The notes under the pieces: model-generated
What the model was told of the DNA's origin: nothing
Database searches by the model: none
What the model saw: only the letters and a program-made list of their open reading frames with translations
Part shown: one piece after another, positions 37,531-47,129 of the stretch
Layout of the letters: each line of letters starts with the position of its first letter
Numbering within the stretch: the first letter of the stretch is position 1
NCBI GenBank assembly: GCA_903832325.1
Contig: CAILBC010000042.1
Coordinates: 1 to 64,000 of the forward strand
Source of the DNA: an uncultured Sphingomonadales bacterium
Lineage (GTDB): Bacteria; Pseudomonadota; Alphaproteobacteria; Sphingomonadales; Sphingomonadaceae
Reading direction: 5' to 3'
Length of the DNA stretch: 64,000 bases
Program-made: the position numbers and the translations under genes

Positions 37531-38829
37531 ATGTCTCACTCCATGTCTGACAATGCTTCGCTTGCCGCCCGTCGGGATCGTGCCGTGCCGCGCGGGGTCG
37601 CCTCGTCCACCGCGGTCTATGCCGATCGCGCGGAAAATGCCGAATTGTGGGATGTCGAAGGCCGTCGCTATGTCGATTTTGCCGGTGGCATTGCGGTGCT
37701 GAACACCGGCCACCGCCACCCGCGCGTGATCGCCGCGGTGGAGGCGCAGCTGGGCAAGTTCACCCACACCGCGTTCCAGGTCAGCCCCTATGAAAGCTAT
37801 ATCGAACTGTGCGAGCGGCTGAACGCGCGCGCGCCGTTTTCGGGCGATGCCAAGACGATCCTGCTGACCACCGGCGCCGAAGCCACCGAAAACGCGGTGA
37901 AGATCGCGCGCGCCGCAACCGGCCGTTCGGCGATCATCGCCTTTACCGGCGCATTCCACGGCCGCACCCTGCTGGCCGCGGCGATGACCGGCAAAGTCAC
38001 CCCCTACAAGCGCAAGGTCGGCCCGATGCCGCCCGAAGTGTTTCACGCCCCGTTCCCCACCGGGATCGACGGCAATACCGTGGAAAAAAGCCTGGCGGCG
38101 ATCCAGTACCTGTTTGCCGCCGATGTTGAGCCCGAGCGCGTGGCGGCGGTGATTGTCGAGCCGGTGCAGGGTGAAGGCGGGTTCCACGTTGCGCCCACCG
38201 AATTCCTTGAAGCCCTGCGCGCGCTGGCCGATACCCACGGCTTTCTGCTGATCGCCGATGAAGTCCAGGCCGGTTTTGCCCGCACGGGGAAACTGTTTGG
38301 CATCGAACACAGCGGTGTGGAGCCCGATCTGGTGTGCACGGCAAAGTCGCTGGCCGGCGGGTTCCCGCTGTCGGGGCTGATCGGCCGCGCGCAGATCATG
38401 GATTCGCTCGATCCGGGCGGCCTGGGTGGCACGTATGGCGGTTCGCCGATCGGTTGCGCCGCCGCGCTCGCGGTGCTCGACGTGATCGATGAAGAAGGCC
38501 TGCTCGACCGCGCCACCGCGATCGGCGAACGGCTGCGCGCGCGGATCGAAGGCTTTGCCCGCGCCGGGCTGCCGGTCGCCAATCTGCGCGGCCTGGGCGC
38601 GATGATCGGGTTCGACGTTACCAATGCGGCGGGCGAAACCTGCGGCGTTTCGGCAAAGGCGGTCTGCACCGCCGCGCTCGAGGACGGGCTGATCCTGCTG
38701 TCGTGCGGGACGAAAGGCGAAACCATCCGCATTCTCGTGCCGCTGACCGCGTCGGACGCAATCATCGATGAAGGCCTCGCCATTGTCGAAACCGCGCTCG
38801 CCAAAGTCGCCGGAAAGGTGGACGCATGA
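37531..38829 (+). CDS. gabT: 4-aminobutyrate aminotransferase
   Basis: 432 residues, class III PLP aminotransferase. GAEATENAVKIAR, AFHGRTLLAAAMTGKVTPYK, ADEVQAGFARTGK (Asp243) and CTAKSLAGGFPLSG (PLP-binding Lys272) closely follow GabT. It converts GABA and 2-oxoglutarate to succinate semialdehyde and glutamate. Start ATG 37531 is preceded by AGAGG; upstream frame is repeat-derived. Its stop overlaps the gabD start (ATGA), so the pair is translationally coupled. Confidence 0.95.
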   Translation: MSHSMSDNASLAARRDRAVPRGVASSTAVYADRAENAELWDVEGRRYVDFAGGIAVLNTGHRHPRVIAAVEAQLGKFTHTAFQVSPYESYIELCERLNARAPFSGDAKTILLTTGAEATENAVKIARAATGRSAIIAFTGAFHGRTLLAAAMTGKVTPYKRKVGPMPPEVFHAPFPTGIDGNTVEKSLAAIQYLFAADVEPERVAAVIVEPVQGEGGFHVAPTEFLEALRALADTHGFLLIADEVQAGFARTGKLFGIEHSGVEPDLVCTAKSLAGGFPLSGLIGRAQIMDSLDPGGLGGTYGGSPIGCAAALAVLDVIDEEGLLDRATAIGERLRARIEGFARAGLPVANLRGLGAMIGFDVTNAAGETCGVSAKAVCTAALEDGLILLSCGTKGETIRILVPLTASDAIIDEGLAIVETALAKVAGKVDA

Positions 38830-40304
38830 ACGCGCCTGCTGCCGTGACCGTGCTTTCGCGCCCGCAACTGGCGCGCCCCGATCTGTGGCGCGAAGCCGCC
38901 TTTGTCGGCGGCGCCTGGGCCACCAGCGATCGCACGATTGCGGTCGACAACCCGGCCACGGGCGAAGTGATCGGCCAGGTGCCCGATTTCGGCGCGGCCG
39001 AGGCCGATGCCGCAGTTGCCGCCGCCGCCGCCGCCTTTGCCGAATGGAAAGCGCGCACCGGCAAGGAGCGCGGCGCGATCCTGCGCAAATGGTCCGATCT
39101 GATGCATGCCCATGCCGACGATCTGGCGCTGATCATGACGGCCGAACAGGGCAAGCCGCTCGCCGAAGCCAAAGGCGAAGTGGCCTATGCCGCGGCGTTC
39201 CTTGAATGGTTTGCCGAAGAAGCGCGGCGCGTGCGCGGCGAAGTGCTGACCCCGCACATGGCCGGCCGCCGCCTGGTCGTCACGCGCCAGCCGGTGGGTG
39301 TGGTCGGCGCGATCACGCCGTGGAACTTTCCGCTGGCGATGATCACGCGCAAGGCCGGCCCGGCGCTGGCGGTGGGCTGCACATTTGTGGTGAAGCCTTC
39401 GGAACTGACCCCGTTTTCGGCGCTGGCGCTGGCCGTGCTGGCCGAAGAAGCCGGCGTTCCGGCGGGCGTGTTCAGCGTGGTGACGGGTGAGGCAAAAGCG
39501 ATTGGCGGCGTGCTGACCGGCGATCCGCGCGTGGCCAAATTCACGTTTACCGGGTCCACCCCGGTGGGCAAGCTGCTGGCCGCGCAATGCGCCGGCACGG
39601 TCAAGCGGGTCAGCCTGGAACTGGGCGGCAACGCGCCGTTCATCGTGTTCGAAGATGCCGATGTCGATGCCGCAGTAGAGGGCGCGCTGGTCTCCAAATT
39701 CCGCAACACCGGGCAGACCTGCGTTTGCGCCAACCGCATCTATGTCCACGATGCGGTCTATGATGCGTTCGCCGAAAAGCTGGCGGCGCGCGTGGCGACT
39801 TATCGCGTCGGGCCGGGCCTGGCCGGCCCCACCGAACAGGGCCCGCTGATCGACGGGCGCGCGGTGGCGAAAATTGCCGCGCATGTTGCCGATGCGGTGG
39901 CGCATGGCGCGCGCGTGCTGACCGGCGGCGCGCCGCATGCGGCGGGTGCCCGGTTCTTTGAACCGACGGTGCTGGTCGATGTGCGCGCCGATGCCCTGCT
40001 GGCGCGTGAAGAAACGTTCGGTCCGCTGGCCGGCCTGATCCGCTTTCACGACGAAGCCGAGGCGGTGCGGCTGGCCAACGACACGCGCGCGGGCCTTGCC
40101 TCGTATGTCTATACCGCCAGCGCGCCGCGCCAGTGGCGGCTGATGGAATCGCTGGAATACGGCATGGTCGGCATCAACACCGGCCTGATCTCGACCGAAG
40201 CCGCGCCGTTTGGCGGGGTGAAGGAATCGGGCCTGGGCCGCGAAGGCTCGCACCTGGGGCTCGACGACTATCTGGAAATCAAGCTGGCCTGCATCGCGAT
40301 CTGA
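38826..40304 (+). CDS. gabD: Succinate-semialdehyde dehydrogenase
   Basis: 492 residues of the aldehyde dehydrogenase family with ITPWNFPLAM, the general base Glu265 in LELGGNAPF, catalytic Cys299 in NTGQTCVCANR and the C-terminal GGVKESGLGREG. A second cysteine two residues after the catalytic one is a feature of redox-sensitive GabD enzymes. It oxidises succinate semialdehyde from GabT to succinate for the TCA cycle. Confidence 0.95.
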   Translation: MNAPAAVTVLSRPQLARPDLWREAAFVGGAWATSDRTIAVDNPATGEVIGQVPDFGAAEADAAVAAAAAAFAEWKARTGKERGAILRKWSDLMHAHADDLALIMTAEQGKPLAEAKGEVAYAAAFLEWFAEEARRVRGEVLTPHMAGRRLVVTRQPVGVVGAITPWNFPLAMITRKAGPALAVGCTFVVKPSELTPFSALALAVLAEEAGVPAGVFSVVTGEAKAIGGVLTGDPRVAKFTFTGSTPVGKLLAAQCAGTVKRVSLELGGNAPFIVFEDADVDAAVEGALVSKFRNTGQTCVCANRIYVHDAVYDAFAEKLAARVATYRVGPGLAGPTEQGPLIDGRAVAKIAAHVADAVAHGARVLTGGAPHAAGARFFEPTVLVDVRADALLAREETFGPLAGLIRFHDEAEAVRLANDTRAGLASYVYTASAPRQWRLMESLEYGMVGINTGLISTEAAPFGGVKESGLGREGSHLGLDDYLEIKLACIAI

Positions 40305-40331
40305 TCGGGGCCATCCGATTGACGCTGCGTA

Positions 40332-40370
40332 TGACAGCCGCAAAGCCGCGAGCCGGCTTTGCGGCTGTCA
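40332..40370. terminator. Perfect 17-bp hairpin between convergent genes
   Basis: TGACAGCCGCAAAGCCG (40332-40348) pairs fully with 40354-40370 around CGAGC. It follows gabD by 27 bp and includes the stop codon of the convergent UDG-family gene. There is no T tract, but position and stability suggest bidirectional termination. Confidence 0.65.
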
Positions 40371-40952
40371 GCGTGTTTGCGCCACCAGGTGCCGCAACAC
40401 GGGCAGCACGTCTGCTTCGAACCAGGCGTTGCGCGCCATCCAGCCGGTGCTGCGCCAGGACGGGTGCGGCAGGGGCAGGAATGCGGGCAGATGCGCGCGG
40501 AAACCGGCCACGCGCGTGGTCAGCGATTGGCGCCGTGCTTCGGGCAGATAGCGCACCTGGGCATAGCTGCCGACCAGCAAGGTTAGGCGCCGGGCGGGCA
40601 CCATGGCCAGCACTTTGTCATGCCACGCCGGCGCGCATTCGGGGCGCGGAGGCAGATCGCCGCTGCTTCCGGTGCCGGGATAGCAGAACCCCATCGGCAC
40701 CAACGCGACTTGCGCAGGGTCATAGAACCGCTCGGAGGGCAGGCCGGTCCATTCGCGCAGCCGCGCGCCACTGGCATCGTCCCACGGGTTGCCGCTTTCG
40801 TGCACGCGCGCGCCCGGCGCCTGGCCAATGATCACGATTTGCGCCCCGGTGCCAGCCTGGACTATCGGACGCGAACCGGCGGGCAGGTGCGCGGCGCAGA
40901 TCGTGCAGGCGCGGATGTCGCGCAACAGCGCGTCGATCCCGTCTCTGCTCAC
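40368..40952 (-). CDS. Uracil-DNA glycosylase family protein
   Basis: 194 residues. The water-activating motif region GQAPGARVHESGNPWDD, the Cys16/Cys19 pair (CTICAAHL) and LPHPSWRSTGW near the C terminus place it in the UDG superfamily. This compact group is annotated only as 'UDG family', and activity on uracil is not certain. It would act in base excision or as a related nucleic-acid hydrolase. Its start follows the stop of the small upstream gene by 2 bp, so the two are likely one transcript. Confidence 0.82.
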   Translation of the reverse strand: MSRDGIDALLRDIRACTICAAHLPAGSRPIVQAGTGAQIVIIGQAPGARVHESGNPWDDASGARLREWTGLPSERFYDPAQVALVPMGFCYPGTGSSGDLPPRPECAPAWHDKVLAMVPARRLTLLVGSYAQVRYLPEARRQSLTTRVAGFRAHLPAFLPLPHPSWRSTGWMARNAWFEADVLPVLRHLVAQTR

Positions 40953-40954
40953 GG

Positions 40955-41290
40955 CTATCCGGCCAGCCGCGCCAGCCAGGCCTGCGCCTGCTTGGGCTCG
41001 CCCACGGCCTGCGGGCTGACCGGCCCGCGCGCGGCGAGGAATTCGTGGTGGAGCGCAAAGGGTTCCATACCCAACGTTTCGCGCGCGGCGTCGATTGCAT
41101 GACCCAGTTCGGCCAAATGGTCGATTACCGGCCCCACGGCCTTGGCCGCGATGCGATCACCGTTGTGGGCAAACAGGCCCCATTTGCCCGCTGCGGTGAC
41201 TTTCAGCGCCTCGATCAGCGCGGCGCGATAGTCCGCCTCCATATCGATGCGGCGGGTATCGAGGCGTTCGAGACGATCAGCTTTGGCCAT
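40955..41290 (-). CDS. Small conserved hypothetical protein
   Basis: 111 residues, soluble and largely helical, starting MAKADRLERLDTRRIDMEAD and containing AAGKWGLFAHN and EPKQAQAWLARLAG. I do not recognise a domain; proteins of this kind are common next to UDG-like or TetR genes in sphingomonads, to my memory. AAGG lies just before the ATG. It lies between the TetR gene and the UDG-family gene on the same strand. Confidence 0.7.
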   Translation of the reverse strand: MAKADRLERLDTRRIDMEADYRAALIEALKVTAAGKWGLFAHNGDRIAAKAVGPVIDHLAELGHAIDAARETLGMEPFALHHEFLAARGPVSPQAVGEPKQAQAWLARLAG

Positions 41291-41298
41291 GAGCCTTG

Positions 41299-41958
41299 TT
41301 ATACCAGCCCGAGCCGGATGCCCAGTTCGCGTTCCACCCCGTCGATCACCATGCCACGCAGAATCGCGTGACCGGTCTTGTCGGGGCCCTGCACACCGGG
41401 TTCGTCCATCACCGCCTGGATGCTGAGGCCGTCGATCAGCGCCAGAATGCGCGTGGCCGCAGCCGCCGGGTCGGGCGCGGCAAAACCGCCATCCGTGATC
41501 AGCGCGCACAGCCGGTCCTGCCACAGGTCCATCGCCGCGATCACCGCCGCACGCAGGCGGGGGCGGTTGCGGCTGGCCTGCCACGCATCGAGCCACAGCA
41601 GGCTGACCGGGCGGCGCTGCGGATCGAGCAGATCGGTGACCAGCCGCGCGATCTGCGCCACCGGGTCGGGCGCCCCCGGGTCGGGCGCTACAGTTTCGGA
41701 TATTCCGGTGGCGGCAGCAAACAGCGTGGCCACTTCGCCTTCGGCAATGCGCGCAAAGGCTTCGGCCACGAGCGCCTCGATTTCGGGGAAATAGTGGTTC
41801 ACCAGCCCGGGCGCGACGCCCAGCTGCAGCGCCAGATGGCGCAGTGTCAGCGCGCCGATGCCGTCTTTCAACAGCACGTCGCCCGCCGCATCGAGCATGG
41901 CGGCGCGGCGTTCATCGGGTTTCAGGCGCCGGCGGGCGGGGTTTGTCATGGTCGCCAT
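41299..41958 (-). CDS. TetR-family regulator (BetI-like)
   Basis: 219 residues. The N-terminal helix-turn-helix reads RRAAMLDAAGDVLLKDGIGA then LRHLALQLGVAPGLVNHYFP. The C-terminal ligand domain (LLWLDAWQASRNRPRLRAAV) resembles the BetI/TetR_C_6 group. It starts at ATG 41958 or 41949. It is divergent from the agmatine deiminase gene, with a strong inverted repeat in between, so it probably represses itself and that gene in response to a polyamine-related ligand. Confidence 0.85.
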   Translation of the reverse strand: MATMTNPARRRLKPDERRAAMLDAAGDVLLKDGIGALTLRHLALQLGVAPGLVNHYFPEIEALVAEAFARIAEGEVATLFAAATGISETVAPDPGAPDPVAQIARLVTDLLDPQRRPVSLLWLDAWQASRNRPRLRAAVIAAMDLWQDRLCALITDGGFAAPDPAAAATRILALIDGLSIQAVMDEPGVQGPDKTGHAILRGMVIDGVERELGIRLGLV

Positions 41959-41985
41959 GGTCAGGGCATTCCGGGGATAAATCAA

Positions 41986-42035
41986 TTGATCATCTGGACA
42001 ATAAGGACTAGCGCGCTTGTTGTCCACTTGATCAA
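41986..42035. promoter_or_regulatory. Candidate TetR operator
   Basis: Two 16-bp arms, TTGATCATCTGGACAA (41986-42001) and TTGTCCACTTGATCAA (42020-42035), are complementary at 14 of 16 positions with 18 bp between them. They sit 28 bp before the TetR start and 61 bp before the agmatine deiminase start. Each arm carries a TGATCA palindrome, so two dimers could bind. Confidence 0.7.
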
Positions 42036-42095
42036 CAGGCTTTCCGCAATTTGGTCCCGCAGCCCGATTGCGGCACAACAGGATTCCGCCGCGCC

Positions 42096-43265
42096 ATGTC
42101 CGCAGCCGCACTTGCCGCCGCACCCGCCGTACCATGCGATGCCCCGGCAATCACCCCGCGCGCGGCCGGTTTTCACATGCCCGCCGAATGGGAACCGCAG
42201 GCCGGGTGCTGGATGGCGTGGCCCGAACGGACCGATACCTGGCGCGAGGGGGCAAAGCCGGCGCAGGCCGCCTTTGCCGCGCTGGCCAACACCATCGCGC
42301 GGTATCAGCCGGTGACGATGCTGGTGTCACAGCGGCAATGGGCCAATGCCGCGCGCCAGTTGGATGCGGGCCAGTTGGATGCGGGCCAGTTGCGTACCGG
42401 GGTCCGCGTGGTGGAAATGTCCACCGACGATGCCTGGTTGCGCGATACCGGGGCGACGTTCGTGATCGACGGGCAGGGCGCGCTGGGCGGGGTCGATTGG
42501 CGCTTCAACAGTTGGGGCGGCCTTGATGAAGGGATCTATGCGCCCTGGGATGCCGACGATGCCGTGGCCGCAAAGATGCTGGAACTGGAACGCGCGCGCC
42601 GGTTCCGTTGCGACCTGGTGACCGAAGGCGGCGCGCTGCATGTCGATGGGGAGGGCACGGTGATCACCACCGAGGCCTGCCTGATCAACCCCAACCGCAA
42701 TCCGGGGCTGGGCCGCGCCGCGATCGAGCGCCTGCTGGGCGATTATCTGGGGGCGGAACGGGTGATCTGGCTGGGCCAGGGCGTGCCCGACGATATCACC
42801 GGCGGCCATGTCGACAATCTGGCCTGTTTCGTCGCGCCCGGGGTGGTCCTGCTGGCCTGGTGCGATGATCCGGCCGATCCGCACCATGCCGTTTCGCGCG
42901 AGGCAGAGGCCCGGTTGCTGGCGGCGCGCGATGCACGCGGGCGGCCGATCCGGGTGGAACGCATGCCGATGCCCACCCCGCTTTACCTGACCGTGGAAGA
43001 AGCGGACGGAATCGACCGCACCAATCCGCGCCTGATTGCCAGCGCCGGCGACCGGCTGGCGGCAAGCTATGTCAATTTCCTGATCGTGAATGGTGCGGTG
43101 ATCGCCCCGGCGTTCGGCGTGCCGACCGATGACGTGGCCCGCGCGATCCTGCAGCGGCTGTTTCCCGACCGCGCCATCGTCATGCTGCCCTCGCGCGAAA
43201 TCCTGCTCGGCGGCGGCAACATTCACTGCGTTACCCAGCAGCAGCCGGCCGCGCGCCGGGGCTGA
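42096..43265 (+). CDS. aguA: Agmatine deiminase
   Basis: 389 residues of the pentein-fold PAD-type family. It has MPAEWEPQAGCWMAWPER at the N terminus, STDDAWLRDTGATFV, TGGHVDNLACF and catalytic Cys378 in LGGGNIHCVTQQ. It hydrolyses agmatine to N-carbamoylputrescine and ammonia. The next enzyme (AguB) is not in the window. A 15-bp in-frame tandem duplication gives QLDAGQLDAGQLRTG at about residues 88-102, in a probable surface loop. I start at ATG 42096; the frame upstream has no family sequence and crosses the regulatory region. Confidence 0.93.
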   Translation: MSAAALAAAPAVPCDAPAITPRAAGFHMPAEWEPQAGCWMAWPERTDTWREGAKPAQAAFAALANTIARYQPVTMLVSQRQWANAARQLDAGQLDAGQLRTGVRVVEMSTDDAWLRDTGATFVIDGQGALGGVDWRFNSWGGLDEGIYAPWDADDAVAAKMLELERARRFRCDLVTEGGALHVDGEGTVITTEACLINPNRNPGLGRAAIERLLGDYLGAERVIWLGQGVPDDITGGHVDNLACFVAPGVVLLAWCDDPADPHHAVSREAEARLLAARDARGRPIRVERMPMPTPLYLTVEEADGIDRTNPRLIASAGDRLAASYVNFLIVNGAVIAPAFGVPTDDVARAILQRLFPDRAIVMLPSREILLGGGNIHCVTQQQPAARRG

Positions 43266-43311
43266 TCGCCATGCGGTCGGCCGGGTGGGGCGCGAAAGCG
43301 CCGCTGCCGCT

Positions 43312-43360
43312 GGGGATCGCGGCGCCGGTACCGGGGGGTGCCGGCGCCGCGATCATCCCC
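43312..43360. terminator. GC-rich hairpin after aguA
   Basis: An 18-bp stem with one G-T pair (43315-43332/43337-43354) is extended by GGGG/CCCC outside. It lies 47 bp after the aguA stop and 115 bp before the next start. There is no T run, so it may be a stem for factor-dependent termination. Confidence 0.5.
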
Positions 43361-43474
43361 CTGTCCGATCCGCGTCCGGGGCAGGATGCAAAAGCGGCCG
43401 CGCAGGCGCACAAAGGTTGCCATGCCTTGCGCAGCACCGTTAAACGGTGCGCAAAGGGTCAAGGGGATATGATC

Positions 43475-45121
43475 ATGGCAGCCACGAAACCGGGAATGCG
43501 CAGCGCCATGCTGGTATTGGGCCTGGCGCTGGCCCCCGGCCTTGCCCGGGCTGCCGATCTGGTGCTGATCAACGGCCGGATCTTTACCGCAGCCAACACC
43601 GGTGCCGGCGCCAAATGGGCCGAAGCCATCGCGATCGAAGGTGATACGATCGAAAAAGTCGGCGCCAATGCCGATGTGCTGGCAACCAGGTCTGCGAAGA
43701 CCAGAGTGATCGACCTGAAGGGCCGGATGGTCATTCCGGGCGTTACCGACAACCACACGCATATTGCGTTCGGTTCGTTGGCGCTGACGCATCTCAATCT
43801 TTCCAACGAATTCGAAAACATCACGCCAGAGGCTGATCGCGTGGCCTATATCGCGCGGATCAAGGCCTATGCCGCGGCGCACCCGGACGAGCCGGTCATC
43901 TTTGTGCGCAGCGAATTCAACCATAACCCGGGGCAGGGTCTGGCCATGCTGGATGAGGCAGTGCCCGACCGGCCGCTGGTGATCCACCATGTCGATGAAC
44001 ACTGGCTGTGGGTCAATTCAAAGGCGCTGGCGCTGGCGGGGATTACCGACAAGCCACTGGCCGATCCGGTGGAAGAAAAATTCATCGAACGCGATGCCCG
44101 GGGCCACCCCACCGGCGTGCTCGACGAAGCCGCGCAGGCGGTGATGCAGCGCGCGCTGCCGCCGGTGCCGATGGACGAACAAGTTCGCATGCTGAAAGCG
44201 GGTGAGCGCTATCTCAACAGCCTGGGCGTAACCAGCGCGGTGGCGCTGAGCGGCGGGCTGGATGATCTGCGCGCGCTCGATGCCTTGCGCAAACGCGGCG
44301 AACTGACATTGCGCGTGCGGCAGGCGTTTGCGTCCGTTGCGGTCAACCATCACATGACCCCGGCCTTTTTCGCCGATCTGGAAACCGCGCGCAGCACCTG
44401 GCACGATGACTGGCTGTCGGCCAATATCGTCAAGTTCTTCATGGACGGGGACCCCACGCCGCCGCTGTACAAGGCCGAAGATTACAACGCGATCGTGCAG
44501 GAACTGGACAAGCGCGGGTATTTCATCGTGTCGCATGCGCTGACGGCCGAAGGGGTCACGATGGCGCTCGACGGGTATCAGGCCGCGCAGCAGCACAACG
44601 GCCAGCACGATGCGCGCATGCGCATCACCCATGCCGAACTGATCAATCCCGCAGACATGCCGCGCTTTGCCAAATTGCACATCGTGGTCAGCACCCAGCC
44701 TTCGTTCTGTTGCGATGCGGCAGTGCCCGACAACCCGTGGCGGACGATCCGCGCGACCGGGGCGACTCTGGTGTTTGACAGCGATTGGCCCTGTTCCTGG
44801 CCCGCCGACCCGATTGCCGGGATTGCACAGGCCAGCAACCGCTGGCTCTATCGCCAGGCCAATGCGCATGGCTTTATCGGCCCGCTGCAATCCGATGGCC
44901 GGCCCGAAACCGTCACCCCCGAACAGGCCCTGATCGCCTATACCCGCGATGCCGCCTATGCCAACCACACCGAAGCCCGGCTGGGCACGCTGGAGGCGGG
45001 CAAGCTCGCCGATCTGGTAGTCCTGACGCAAAACATTCTTGACCTGCCGACGGACAAGATCGGCACGACCCGCGTCGCAGCGACCGTCGTCGGCGGCAAG
45101 CTGGTTTACGGGGCCCTTTAA
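43475..45121 (+). CDS. Exported YtcJ-like metal-dependent amidohydrolase
   Basis: 548 residues, signal peptide (MLVLGLALAPGLARA), then an amidohydrolase TIM-barrel: ADLVLINGRIFT, VIPGVTDNHTHIAFG with the metal-binding HxH, and GKLADLVVLTQNILDL at the C-terminal beta-sandwich. The YtcJ branch removes acyl groups from amides or related compounds, but the substrate is unknown. I start at ATG 43475 (AAGGGG 8 nt upstream); ATG 43469 is too close to that site. It follows aguA in the same direction, so it may handle an acylated or carbamoylated amine (inference). Confidence 0.82.
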   Translation: MAATKPGMRSAMLVLGLALAPGLARAADLVLINGRIFTAANTGAGAKWAEAIAIEGDTIEKVGANADVLATRSAKTRVIDLKGRMVIPGVTDNHTHIAFGSLALTHLNLSNEFENITPEADRVAYIARIKAYAAAHPDEPVIFVRSEFNHNPGQGLAMLDEAVPDRPLVIHHVDEHWLWVNSKALALAGITDKPLADPVEEKFIERDARGHPTGVLDEAAQAVMQRALPPVPMDEQVRMLKAGERYLNSLGVTSAVALSGGLDDLRALDALRKRGELTLRVRQAFASVAVNHHMTPAFFADLETARSTWHDDWLSANIVKFFMDGDPTPPLYKAEDYNAIVQELDKRGYFIVSHALTAEGVTMALDGYQAAQQHNGQHDARMRITHAELINPADMPRFAKLHIVVSTQPSFCCDAAVPDNPWRTIRATGATLVFDSDWPCSWPADPIAGIAQASNRWLYRQANAHGFIGPLQSDGRPETVTPEQALIAYTRDAAYANHTEARLGTLEAGKLADLVVLTQNILDLPTDKIGTTRVAATVVGGKLVYGAL

Positions 45122-45134
45122 CCCGTTCGGCCCT

Positions 45135-47129
45135 TTAACTTGTTCGGCGGGGCGTGAACGGGTAAGTCTTGCGCGCGATCACTTCCTGCACCGCGCGGTG
45201 CGCCTCCAGCATGGCGGCGTCGGTGTGGGGGCTGGCGGCGGCATCGCTGTTGGCGATTGAAACCAGCCCGAACGGCTGGCGGCCGACCACGCAAGGGCGG
45301 CTGGCCGTTTCGCTGTAAACCCATTCAACCGGGTCATAGAGCGAATTGTAGGTATAGGCATAACCGTGCGGCCAGCGGTTGACCGTGATTGCCGCAATGT
45401 CGCGCCGCGCATCGAACCCGCCCGGGCCGAGCAGGCGCTGCATCTGGCCGCGGATTTCGCGTTCGAACGTGTCAAACGATGTGGCCAGCAATTCGGCGCG
45501 CGCCACGCGGTGCTGATCGCGCCGCGGCAGGCCCGGCTTTGTGCAATAGCGCACCAGATGCGCCACCACCGGCTCGTCCGGGCCCGATGCATGGGTCAGC
45601 CCGCCCAGCGTGGCCGCTTCGGTCAGCCCCAGTTCGTGGTGGAACATCGTCGGACTGGTAAAGCGCGAAACGCCCAGGTTCCTGAACGCGCGCCAGTTGG
45701 TCAGCGCCACGCTGGTATAGATCAGCGGGCCTTTCACGCCATAGGCCAGCGCCTCTTTCTGCGCCTGGGGCAATTCGGGCATCAGATAGGGGATCATCAT
45801 GTTCCAGCTGGCCAGGATCACCGCGCGGCCGCGCACCTGTTTCAGCACGCCATCGTGCATGTACCGCACCGCCACGTCCTCGGCGCGGCCCGGATCGCCC
45901 TGATGCGCCACATTGACCACTGTGCTCGACAGGCGGATGCGCGTGGCATTGCCGGGGCGGTCGAGCGTGTCATAGGCGATCCGCGCAGTGCCAAAGTCTT
46001 CCTGCGTGCGCGCGGCGGTTGCCTCCGGGATCAGCCGCGCCACCAGCGCGCGGGCGATCGTGGCATTGCCATCGGGGAAATGGACCGCCTCTGGCCCTTC
46101 CTTTTGCCGGCCGTGGATGCCGCCGGGCAGATCGGCGAACAGGCCATCGGGCACAGTGCCCAGCCCCATGCCCGAAAACCCGGGATAGCCTTCCACCCAG
46201 GCAAACAGCGCCGGCGTGGCATCGGCGCCGACGCAAAAGCTGCCGCAGCCGAAATGCTGGAAAAACCAATAGGCCTGCTCGGTCAGGCCGACCTTGCCGA
46301 TCAGGAAATCGCGGAACGAATGGCGCGCCAGCCAGTCCTTCCTGGCCTCGACCGACATCCCGGGCAGGTAATCGGGCTGCTCTTTCGCAGTCAGCCGGCG
46401 CAGCGCGGCGCGCGATGCTTCGTCGATCGGCGCAGCATCGATCACTTCGGGCGAAAAACCATAAAACCGCCCGCGCGGCAGCCGCACCACCGCATCCTTG
46501 CCCCCGGTCGCCTTGCCAAAGGTTTCGCGATCAAAGGCAAAGGCCGATGCCAGGCCCAGATCGGCATAGAGATGCCGGTTGGCGGCATTGGCGGCCTTGT
46601 AGCGTGCCAGATCGATGCCCAGATCATCCAGCACGGCGCGCGCCCAGGTGTTGTAGCGGCCCGGGCTTTCGATGTTGAGCGTGCCGCCGTTGCACACGAT
46701 CAGCTTCCCATTCACGGTGAATTCGTTGCGTTTGGCATGGCCGCCGAAATCGTCATGATTGTCGAGGATCAGCACATTCTGCCCTGAACCCATCGCCTTG
46801 TGATAGAAATGCGCGGCCGAAAGCCCTGACAGGCCGCCACCGACAATGACCAGATCATACACTTCGCCCTGGTCCTGCGCCGCGCCCGGGGCCAGCGTGC
46901 CGTCGCGCAGCGCGTGGCCGGCTTCGAAACTGCCCGGATGGGCGCCGCGCATGCCGGTGCGTTCGGGCGGATAGGCGGCAACAGCGGGAGCAGCTTCAGC
47001 GTGAGCAAGGCCGAACGCGGGCGTGCCGATCCCGGCGGCAAGCCCCGCGCTGCCCAGTAGCACGCCATTGAGAAAATCGCGCCGCGGTATCGCGCAATCC
47101 ATGCCCAGCATCCGGTCTTGCGCGGTCAT
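45135..47129 (-). CDS. Tat-exported SpdH-like flavoprotein dehydrogenase (copy 1)
   Basis: 664 residues. A twin-arginine signal (RRDFL, 16-20) precedes a hydrophobic stretch. A GGGLSG dinucleotide-binding motif lies at 97-102, and DNHDDFGGHAKRNEF (123-137) is a segment I associate with the spermidine dehydrogenase (SpdH) family; RWPHGYAYTYN is near the C terminus. SpdH oxidises spermidine using FAD and haem-type or cytochrome acceptors. Here the neighbourhood of polyamine genes supports that role, but substrate is not proven. It is paralogous to, and divergent from, the next gene, and convergent with the amidohydrolase. Confidence 0.78.
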   Translation of the reverse strand: MTAQDRMLGMDCAIPRRDFLNGVLLGSAGLAAGIGTPAFGLAHAEAAPAVAAYPPERTGMRGAHPGSFEAGHALRDGTLAPGAAQDQGEVYDLVIVGGGLSGLSAAHFYHKAMGSGQNVLILDNHDDFGGHAKRNEFTVNGKLIVCNGGTLNIESPGRYNTWARAVLDDLGIDLARYKAANAANRHLYADLGLASAFAFDRETFGKATGGKDAVVRLPRGRFYGFSPEVIDAAPIDEASRAALRRLTAKEQPDYLPGMSVEARKDWLARHSFRDFLIGKVGLTEQAYWFFQHFGCGSFCVGADATPALFAWVEGYPGFSGMGLGTVPDGLFADLPGGIHGRQKEGPEAVHFPDGNATIARALVARLIPEATAARTQEDFGTARIAYDTLDRPGNATRIRLSSTVVNVAHQGDPGRAEDVAVRYMHDGVLKQVRGRAVILASWNMMIPYLMPELPQAQKEALAYGVKGPLIYTSVALTNWRAFRNLGVSRFTSPTMFHHELGLTEAATLGGLTHASGPDEPVVAHLVRYCTKPGLPRRDQHRVARAELLATSFDTFEREIRGQMQRLLGPGGFDARRDIAAITVNRWPHGYAYTYNSLYDPVEWVYSETASRPCVVGRQPFGLVSIANSDAAASPHTDAAMLEAHRAVQEVIARKTYPFTPRRTS

